Assembly: GCF_003633755.1 (NCBI RefSeq)
Contig: NZ_RBIL01000001.1
Location: forward strand, 419,426 to 483,425
Length of the DNA stretch: 64,000 bases
Direction of reading: 5' to 3'
Source of the DNA: Solirubrobacter pauli
GTDB taxonomy: Bacteria > Actinomycetota > Thermoleophilia > Solirubrobacterales > Solirubrobacteraceae
How positions within the stretch are numbered: the stretch's first letter is position 1; the number at the start of each line of letters is the position of its first letter. The position numbers and the translations under genes are program-made. Shown in pieces: positions 58,538-64,000 of the stretch. Under the pieces are notes generated by a model. It was not told the DNA's origin, ran no database searches, and saw only the letters and a list, made by a program, of their open reading frames with translations.

Positions 58538-59469
58538 ACGGGCAGGGTATTCGGCAGCGCGAACGGCTTCAGCGCCGGCCCGTGGAACGCCGTGATGTCG
58601 GTGACGAGGCCGCCCTCGATCCGGAGGACGTCGATCGCGAACAGCTCGTACGTGTCCGCCCCGGGCTTGCGGACGTAGTTGACGACGGCCGGCTGCCGGT
58701 TCGCACGCGTGAGCGTGAACTTGAACTGCCCGAACGCGTCCGACCCCAGGCCGCCTTCGAACCAGCTGTCGACGATCGTCGCGCCACCGAAGTAGGCCTC
58801 AGGCTCCGGGGGCATCGCGAACCGCGCGTCCTCGTGCATCAGCGCCTTCAGGTCGTCCGCGTCGGCGCTCTCGACCGCCACCATGTAGCGCTCGAGCAGC
58901 TCGCGTTCCTCCGCGCTGCCGGCTGCGGCCCACTCGCCGCGCTCCTTCGGCAGGTGCTCCTTCAAGGTCGCCCGCGCCCGCTGCAGCGCGCTGTTGACGC
59001 CCGCCTCGGTCGTCTCGAGCAGCTCCGCGCACTCGCGCGCCCGCCACCCGAGCACGTCCCGCAGGATCAGCACCGCGCGCGGCCGCGGCGGAAGGTGCTG
59101 GATGGCGATCATGAACGCGAGCTCGATCGTCTCGCGCTCCACGACGTCCTCGTCGGCCGCCGCCTCCAGCGCCTCCTCCGGGTAGGGCTGCAACCACGTG
59201 ATCTCGCCGTTGGGCGCCGGCGTCCGCGGCCGTTTCTCGAGCGCGTCCAGGCACGCGTTCGTCGCGATCCGGTACAGCCACGCCCGGAGCGACGCGCGCT
59301 CCGCGTACGTCTCGCGCCGCTTCCACGCGCGCAGGAACGTCTCCTGCGTCAGGTCCTCGGCTTCCTCATAGCTCCCGAGCATCCGGTAGCAGTGCACCTG
59401 CAGCTCGCCTCGGTGGCGCTCCACCACGCCCGCGAACGAGCGCTCGTCGTTGAGTTCCGCAACGGTCAT
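58534..59469 (-). CDS. SigG-like ECF sigma factor with C-terminal SnoaL domain
   Basis: 311 residues. Region 2 (VERHRGELQVHCYRMLGSYE, EDLTQETFLRAWKRRETYAE, LRAWLYRIATNACLDALEKR), region 4 (LPPRPRAVLILRDVLGWRAR, ECAELLETTEAGVNSALQRA) and a SnoaL/NTF2-like C-terminal domain (about 200-305: ERYMVAVESADADDLKALMH, DVLRIEGGLVTDITAFHGPA). This architecture (TIGR02960, M. tuberculosis SigG type) usually lacks a separate anti-sigma factor, since the C-terminal domain regulates the protein itself. The following phosphatase gene overlaps its stop. Confidence 0.92.
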   Translation of the reverse strand: MTVAELNDERSFAGVVERHRGELQVHCYRMLGSYEEAEDLTQETFLRAWKRRETYAERASLRAWLYRIATNACLDALEKRPRTPAPNGEITWLQPYPEEALEAAADEDVVERETIELAFMIAIQHLPPRPRAVLILRDVLGWRARECAELLETTEAGVNSALQRARATLKEHLPKERGEWAAAGSAEERELLERYMVAVESADADDLKALMHEDARFAMPPEPEAYFGGATIVDSWFEGGLGSDAFGQFKFTLTRANRQPAVVNYVRKPGADTYELFAIDVLRIEGGLVTDITAFHGPALKPFALPNTLPV

Positions 59470-59502
59470 GTCTGGTTTGACGGGGATGCTCCCGAAAACT
59501 CA

Positions 59503-60231
59503 TCACACGAGCGTCGCTCCACCGTCGATCGGCAACGTGACGCCGGTCGTGTAGCCGTTCGCCATCAGCTGGAGGATGCCGAGCGCGACGTCGGGCGCCT
59601 CGCCGACGCGGCCCACGAGCAGCTGGTCCGTGAGCGCGGTGTACATCGCCTCGCGGTCGCCGTCGGGCATCGCGTCCCACAGAGAGGTGCGGACCACGCC
59701 CGGCGCCACGGCGTTGACCCGCAGCGGCGCCAGCTCGACGGCGAGCGCGCGCGTGACGGCCTCGATCGCGCCGCAGATCGCCGCAGCGACGGCCCAGCCC
59801 GCCTGCGGCCGCGCCGCCGCGCTACCGGACATGAGGACGATCGAGCCGCCGGGCCGCAGCCGCGGCGCCGCGTGCTTGGCGGCGGCGAGCGCACCCCAGA
59901 GGCGCGTCTCGAAGAACCCGCGCGCGGCGGTGAGGTCGGTGTCCGCCAGCTCGTGCAGCACGAGGTTCTCGCCGGCGGTGAAGACGAGGTGGTCGAGTCC
60001 GCCGAGATCGGCCAGCAGCGCGGCGATCGAGCGCTCGGAGCCGAGGTCCACGACGTGGCCCTCGGCGGTCTCCGGCAGCGTGGCGAGCGCCGCGGCGACG
60101 CGCTCCTCCGTGCGCGACGCGATCACCACGCGCGCGCCCCGCGCCGCGGCGAGCTGCGCGGTGGCCAGGCCGAGGCCGGAGGTCCCGCCGAGGAGGGCGA
60201 TGCGTTGTCCGTCGAAGTCGAGTGCGGTCAT
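59503..60231 (-). CDS. SDR-fold protein lacking the Tyr-Lys catalytic pair
   Basis: 242 residues. The nucleotide-binding GxxxGxG is IALLGGTSGLGLATA, the Asp region EGHVVDLGSE, and the strand-4 Asn motif reads FTAGEN (usually NNAG). After Ser (VLMSGSAAARPQAGW) the YxxxK motif reads AxxxC (GWAVAAAICGAIEAVTRALA), so Tyr and Lys are both missing, although the fold is intact up to LPIDGGATLV. Such atypical SDRs form a known subgroup whose chemistry is unclear; a non-redox or sensor function is possible. Divergent from the LysR-type gene over 70 bases, the classical regulator/target layout. Confidence 0.84.
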   Translation of the reverse strand: MTALDFDGQRIALLGGTSGLGLATAQLAAARGARVVIASRTEERVAAALATLPETAEGHVVDLGSERSIAALLADLGGLDHLVFTAGENLVLHELADTDLTAARGFFETRLWGALAAAKHAAPRLRPGGSIVLMSGSAAARPQAGWAVAAAICGAIEAVTRALAVELAPLRVNAVAPGVVRTSLWDAMPDGDREAMYTALTDQLLVGRVGEAPDVALGILQLMANGYTTGVTLPIDGGATLV

Positions 60232-60289
60232 GCTCCACAGCCTCGCTCCGCGTGCGCCGTGCGTCCAAGACCGATCTGGGTCGCGGTGA

Positions 60290-60295
60290 TAGCGT
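60290..60295 (+). promoter_or_regulatory. -10-like TAGCGT pointing at an ATC start
   Basis: TAGCGT ends exactly 6 bases before ATC at 60302, in the same arrangement as TAGCGT-6-ATG at 46009. It is therefore probably the leaderless promoter of the LysR-type gene. Confidence 0.5.
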
Positions 60296-60301
60296 CGCGG
60301 C

Positions 60302-61165
60302 ATCACCGCCGATCTGGACCTCGTCAAGCTGCGCAGCTTCGTGGCGGTGGCGGAGACGCTGCACTTCGGCCGCGCCGCCGAGCAGCTGCACCTCGCGCAG
60401 CCCGCGCTCAGCCGGCAGATCCAGGCGCTCGAGCGCCAGCTCGGCACCGCCCTGCTCGAGCGTGACCGCCGCTCGGTCTCGCTCACCGCCGCCGGGCGTC
60501 AGCTGCTCGAGGACGCGGTGCCGCTCCTCGCCGCCGCCGAGGCCGCGCGCCGGCGCGTGCAGCGGGCGGCGCGCGGAGTGAACCGGCTCGTCGTCGGCTT
60601 CCGCACCGGCGTGCTCGTCACCGACGTCGTGCGGCGCTTCACCGCCGCCCAGCCGGAGTGCGCCGTCGACGTCGTCCGGCTGGAGTGGGACGAGCAGGAG
60701 GACGCGATCCGCAGCGGGCGCGTCGACGTCGCGTTCGTCCGCCGCCCGATCGACGAGCGGACCATCCGGCTGACGCCGCTGTACGCCGAGCCGCGGCTCG
60801 TGGCCCTGCCCGCCGACCACCCGCTCGCGAGCGCCCCGACGCTGACGACGGCCGAGCTGGCGGACGAGCAGCACCTGCGGTACCTGCAGCCCGTGCGTGG
60901 TGCCGACGGGCGCACGTTGCGCCTGCGCGGCATGGAGGAGAAGCTCGAATACGTCGCCGCCGGGCACGGGATCATCCTCCTCCCCCGGTCCGCGACGGAG
61001 CACTTCCGCCGGCCGGACGTGGTCTACGTGCCGGTCGCCGACGCCGAGCCGGACGAGGTGCTGCTGGCCTACGAGGCGTCGCGCCGTTCGAAGCTGCTGC
61101 TGGCGTTCGTCGAGGCCGCCCTGCTATCACCTCGCGGCGCGGATGTATGCACTTGCAATAAATGA
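60302..61165 (+). CDS. LysR-family transcriptional regulator, apparent ATC start
   Basis: 287 residues if it starts at ATC 60302. The LysR helix-turn-helix begins LDLVKLRSFVAVAETLHFGR and continues AAEQLHLAQPALSRQIQALE; the conserved first helix is only complete if translation starts at or near 60302-60314, where no ATG, GTG or TTG exists (a TAG stop lies at 60290). The first canonical start is GTG 60341, which would cut off half of helix 1. The effector domain (RLVVGFRTGVLVTDVVRRFT, VDVAFVRRPIDERT, YVAAGHGIILLPRSATEHFR) is normal. It probably regulates the divergent SDR gene. Its 3' end overlaps the ABC gene by 23 bases. Confidence 0.82.
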   Translation: MTADLDLVKLRSFVAVAETLHFGRAAEQLHLAQPALSRQIQALERQLGTALLERDRRSVSLTAAGRQLLEDAVPLLAAAEAARRRVQRAARGVNRLVVGFRTGVLVTDVVRRFTAAQPECAVDVVRLEWDEQEDAIRSGRVDVAFVRRPIDERTIRLTPLYAEPRLVALPADHPLASAPTLTTAELADEQHLRYLQPVRGADGRTLRLRGMEEKLEYVAAGHGIILLPRSATEHFRRPDVVYVPVADAEPDEVLLAYEASRRSKLLLAFVEAALLSPRGADVCTCNK

Positions 61166-61907
61166 CCTCGTCAAGCGCTACCCGACCGGCACCGAGGCGC
61201 TCAAGGGCGTGTCGCTGGCGATCGAGGAGGGCGAGTTCTACGGCCTGCTCGGGCCCAACGGCGCCGGGAAGTCGACGCTGATCCACTGCACGACCGGACT
61301 CGCGCAGCCGACGTCCGGGTCGATCGAGGTCTTCGGCCACGACGCCGTCCACCACTACGGGGACGCACGGCTGGCGGTCGGGCTCGCGCCGCAGGAGCCG
61401 AACCTCGACTGGTTCCTGACGATCGAGGAGTCGCTCGACTTCCACGGCGGCTACTTCGGGATGACGCGCAAGGACCGCAAGGAACGCGCGACCGAGCTGC
61501 TGGACGCGTTCAGCCTCACCGACAAGCGCCACGAGAAGACGCGCTTCCTCAGCGGCGGCATGAAGCGCCGGCTCATCCTCGCGCGGGCGCTGATGCACCG
61601 CCCCAGGCTGCTGATCCTCGACGAGCCGACCGCCGGCGTCGACGTCGAGCTGCGGCTCGAGCTGTGGCACTACGTCCAGCGCATCAACCAAGAGGGCACG
61701 ACGATCCTGCTCACCACGCACTACCTCGAAGAGGCCGAGCAGCTGTGCAACAAGATCGCCTTCATCAACGGCGGTGAGATCGTCGCGACCGGGACGAGCG
61801 CGGAGCTCGCCGCCGAGTACGACGTGCGCAACCTCGAGGACGCGTACCTGAAGCTGGTCGGCCGCGCGGAGCTCTCGCGCGCGCACGTCGGGACGGACGC
61901 GGCATGA
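61143..61907 (+). CDS. ABC exporter ATP-binding protein
   Basis: 254 residues from ATG at 61143 (inside the LysR gene end). Walker A GPNGAGKSTLIHC, Q-loop VGLAPQEPNLDWFLTIEESL, signature TRFLSGGMKRRLILARAL, Walker B LLILDEPTAGVDVEL and H-loop ILLTTHYLEEAEQLC are all present. It is closest to the ABC-2 (YadG/NatA-like) exporters. Its stop overlaps the permease ATG (ATGA). Because it overlaps the LysR gene in the same direction it may be read from the same transcript. Confidence 0.9.
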   Translation: MYALAINDLVKRYPTGTEALKGVSLAIEEGEFYGLLGPNGAGKSTLIHCTTGLAQPTSGSIEVFGHDAVHHYGDARLAVGLAPQEPNLDWFLTIEESLDFHGGYFGMTRKDRKERATELLDAFSLTDKRHEKTRFLSGGMKRRLILARALMHRPRLLILDEPTAGVDVELRLELWHYVQRINQEGTTILLTTHYLEEAEQLCNKIAFINGGEIVATGTSAELAAEYDVRNLEDAYLKLVGRAELSRAHVGTDAA

Positions 61908-62671
61908 GCGCCGCCCAGATCCGCTTCCTCACGCTCGTCCGGCGCGAGGTCACCCGCTTCTTCAAGATCAAGCGCCAGACGGTCGGCGCGCCGCTGCTGG
62001 AGACGTTCCTCTACATCTCCGTCTTCGGCGCCGCGCTCGGCTCGCGCATCGACCAGCTGCACGGGGTCGACTACGTCGTCTTCATCATCCCCGGCCTGAT
62101 CATGATGGCCTGGGCGACCAACGCCTTCAGCAACAACTCGTCCTCGCTGCTCCAGCAGAAGTTCCAGCGCTCGATCGACGACCAGCTCTCCTCCCCGGCG
62201 TCGCCGATGGAGCTGCTGCTCGCGCTCTCGCTGGGCGGCTTCCTGCGCGGGATGATCGTGGCGGTGCTCACCTTCGCCGCCGCGCGGATCCTGATCGACG
62301 TCCCGATCGAGCACATCGAGGTCCTGATCCCGGGCCTGTTCCTCGTCGGCTTCTTCTTCGCCCAGCTCGGCGTGCTCGTCGGCCTGCGCGCGGAGCAGTT
62401 CGACGACGTGAGCTTCTACCAGACGTTCATCCTGCAGCCGCTGATCTTCCTCGGCGGCGTGTTCTACTCCGCGACGCTCCTCCCGCAGCCGTTCGAGACG
62501 CTGACGAGGTTCGACCCCGTCTACTACATGATCGGGCTCGTCCGCTACGGCTTCATCGGCTATAGCGAGACGAACATCGCGCTGTCGCTGGTCCTGCTGG
62601 TCATCGCGTGCGCGGCGCTGTTCGCGTTCAACCTGCGGCTGTTCGGCCGCGGGTACCGCCTGCGCGCGTAG
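61904..62671 (+). CDS. ABC-2 permease (YadH-like)
   Basis: 255 residues with six membrane helices. Typical ABC-2 features: RFFKIKRQTVGAPLLETFLY, VVFIIPGLIMMAWATNAFSN, SSSLLQQKFQRSIDDQLSSP, YVSYQTF-like helix 5 (DDVSFYQTFILQPLIFLGGV) and the C-terminal YLMI-type segment (FDPVYYMIGLVRYGFIGYSE). It should export a lipid, polysaccharide or drug with the ATPase overlapping its start. The 114-bp gap after it contains no gene, only two similar 12-mers (CTAGGCAGCTCG and GTAGGTAGCTCG). Confidence 0.9.
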   Translation: MSAAQIRFLTLVRREVTRFFKIKRQTVGAPLLETFLYISVFGAALGSRIDQLHGVDYVVFIIPGLIMMAWATNAFSNNSSSLLQQKFQRSIDDQLSSPASPMELLLALSLGGFLRGMIVAVLTFAAARILIDVPIEHIEVLIPGLFLVGFFFAQLGVLVGLRAEQFDDVSFYQTFILQPLIFLGGVFYSATLLPQPFETLTRFDPVYYMIGLVRYGFIGYSETNIALSLVLLVIACAALFAFNLRLFGRGYRLRA

Positions 62672-62785
62672 GCGGTCGGCGGCGTGCACGGGTGAGCCGC
62701 CGTCGCTAGGACGCCAGCGGCTCGAACGCGCTCATCTAGGCAGCTCGTAGGTAGCTCGGCGGGCAAAGTTAGGTGGGCGTTGCCG

Positions 62786-63298
62786 ATGATCGACCGGGCG
62801 ATCGGCGGGACAGTCGACAGCGTGCTGTTGAACCCCGAAATCGCCGCTGAACACCGTCCTCGCCTCGTCGACGTCGCCACCGCGATCTGCGGCTCGCGCC
62901 AACTCGCCGAGGACCTCGTGCAGGAGACCTACGCCCGCGTGCTGGCCAAGCCCCGCTCGCTGACCGAAGGCGCCGTCTTCCCCTACCTGGTCCGTGCGCT
63001 GCGCAATGTCGCCAAGGACCACTGGCGCGCCGAGCAGCGCCGCCCGACCGTGATCGGCGACCTCGACCCCGAGGACCCCGCCCTGCGCCACGACCGCGAC
63101 CCCCAGGCCGACGTGATCGCCGCCGAGGTGTACGCCCACGTCGAGCGCCTGCCGCTCGAGTTCCGCCGCGTCGTGAAGGCCGTCGACATGCTCGGACTCA
63201 GCTACGCGCAGGCCGCCTGCACCCTGCGCATCCCGCAGGGCACGGTGATGAGCCGCCTCTCGCGCGGCCGTCGCCAGCTCGTCTGCGCGATGTCCTAG
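62786..63298 (+). CDS. ECF-type RNA polymerase sigma factor (FecI-like)
   Basis: 170 residues from ATG at 62786 (TTG 62780 is an alternative; AGGTGG precedes both). Region 2: VATAICGSRQLAEDLVQETY, then PYLVRALRNVAKDHWRAEQR. Region 4: LPLEFRRVVKAVDMLGLSYA with AACTLRIPQGTVMSRLSRGR. It is the fourth sigma gene in the window. No anti-sigma gene follows; the convergent gene's stop shares the CTAG at its end. Confidence 0.87.
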   Translation: MIDRAIGGTVDSVLLNPEIAAEHRPRLVDVATAICGSRQLAEDLVQETYARVLAKPRSLTEGAVFPYLVRALRNVAKDHWRAEQRRPTVIGDLDPEDPALRHDRDPQADVIAAEVYAHVERLPLEFRRVVKAVDMLGLSYAQAACTLRIPQGTVMSRLSRGRRQLVCAMS

Positions 63299-64000
63299 AG
63301 GTCGGTGGCCGCGGCCTCGTGCCGCGTCTTGACGCCGAGCTTGAGCAGGATCGCCGCCACGTGGTGGTCGACCGTGCGCACGGACAGCACGAGGCGATCC
63401 GCGATCTCCGCGTTGGTGAGGCCTTCGCGCACCAGGTCGAGCACGGCCAGCTGGCGCTTCGTGAGCCCTGCGGGGTTGCCGCGCGTGTCCGCGTTCGGGC
63501 CGCGCGGGACGCGCGCGCCGCGCTCGCGCAGGCCGGCCCGCGCGAGCTCCGCGGCGGGCGGCGCGCCGAGCCGGTCGAGCACGTCGAGCCCGTCCGCGAT
63601 CGCGTCCGGCTCGCCCGACAGCGCGAGCTCGAGCGCGGCCTCGTACGGGTCGCCCGCGCGCCGCCACTGGGCCGCGGCCGAGCGCCACTCGCCCGCCAGG
63701 CCCGCCGCCCACGCGGGGGGAAGACCGCCATCGGCAGGGTCGCCCTCGGCGCCGACCGCTGCGGTCGCGGTGGTCGCCACCCCGCGCTCGCCGCCCGCCC
63801 CCGCGCGGTCGTCGTTCGTCGGCGGCGCGATCTCCGCGCGCGCCAGGTACCGGAGCAGCTCGCCGCGGAACCAGGCACCGCCCGGGTGCGACACGCGCGG
63901 GAGCAGCACCGCGGCGACCTCACGGACGGCGCGGGCGTCGCCCGTCAGCCAGGCCCACTCCACGCGGGCCAGGCCGGCGTAGGCGAGGCCGACCAGCGTA
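63295..64000 (-). CDS. LuxR-family regulator, C-terminal part (5' end outside window)
   Basis: The frame is open to the window edge, so the gene starts outside; about 234 residues are visible. The C-terminus is a LuxR-type helix-turn-helix: LTKRQLAVLDLVREGLTNAE, then IADRLVLSVRTVDHHVAAIL. The part before it is Ala/Arg-rich and helical (YAGLARVEWAWLTGDARAVR, EAALELALSGEPDAIADGLD), like the TPR-type effector part of large ATP-dependent LuxR (LAL/MalT-like) regulators, so the missing part probably includes an ATPase. The stop shares CTAG with the sigma gene. Confidence 0.83.
   Translation of the reverse strand, partial: TLVGLAYAGLARVEWAWLTGDARAVREVAAVLLPRVSHPGGAWFRGELLRYLARAEIAPPTNDDRAGAGGERGVATTATAAVGAEGDPADGGLPPAWAAGLAGEWRSAAAQWRRAGDPYEAALELALSGEPDAIADGLDVLDRLGAPPAAELARAGLRERGARVPRGPNADTRGNPAGLTKRQLAVLDLVREGLTNAEIADRLVLSVRTVDHHVAAILLKLGVKTRHEAAATDL

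Overview
The DNA is very GC-rich, with almost no long gaps between genes, many 4-base start/stop overlaps and frequent GTG starts. The gene families are typical of Actinobacteria: HxlR and SnoaL-fused ECF sigma factors, a DnaQ-UvrC fusion protein, crotonyl-CoA carboxylase/reductase with an ethylmalonyl-CoA-type mutase, and PRC-barrel/DUF2382 stress proteins. Together they suggest a soil actinobacterium, most likely of the Thermoleophilia (Solirubrobacter/Conexibacter-like). That placement is an inference from gene style, not a database match. No tRNA, rRNA, CRISPR array, insertion sequence or phage gene was seen; this looks like chromosome.

Layout. 1-10 kb: end of a chemoreceptor, two sigma-factor operons (with HxlR; with a membrane-anchored partner), a PhoD-like phosphatase, a YgfZ protein, a stand-alone receiver and the DnaQ/GIY-YIG nuclease. 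10-19 kb: MFS exporter, CorA-like channel, then ccr, a metallo-beta-lactamase-fold protein, a NarL-type regulator, ecm and meaB, together the core of an ethylmalonyl-CoA carbon-assimilation module. 19-24 kb: an overlapping ABC exporter/two-component operon and a second DrrAB-like exporter. 24-32 kb: large secreted RTX-like and PKD proteins followed by small metabolic enzymes. 32-41 kb: a YeeE/YedE pair, a beta-propeller lipoprotein, a regulator-aminotransferase-sugar kinase operon with a four-box operator, and a 1343-residue subtilase. 41-48 kb: an OmpA-metallopeptidase fusion coupled to a lipoprotein, two PRC/DUF2382 proteins, and glyA behind a ZTP riboswitch. 48-64 kb: a kinase-ATPase-repeat regulator, secreted PKD-ThuA protein, GGDEF-EAL protein, methyltransferase relic, IMPase-like phosphatase with SigG-like sigma factor, SDR/LysR pair, a third ABC exporter, and a sigma factor facing a truncated LuxR regulator.

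Cross-cutting observations. A TANNNT element ends 6-8 bases before the start codon at about twenty genes on both strands, which fits leaderless transcription. Two genes (lysR at 60302, meaB near 17877) have homology that begins before any canonical start codon; in the lysR case the leaderless element points exactly at an ATC. Several convergent pairs share or abut their stop codons, and one pair ends inside a perfect 35-bp tandem duplication whose palindromes contain both stop codons.

The most promising unexplained items are the LQxxxGN/OmpA/metzincin protein with its coupled lipoprotein (a candidate contractile-injection cargo), the TGCGCA four-box operator, and the non-canonical starts.
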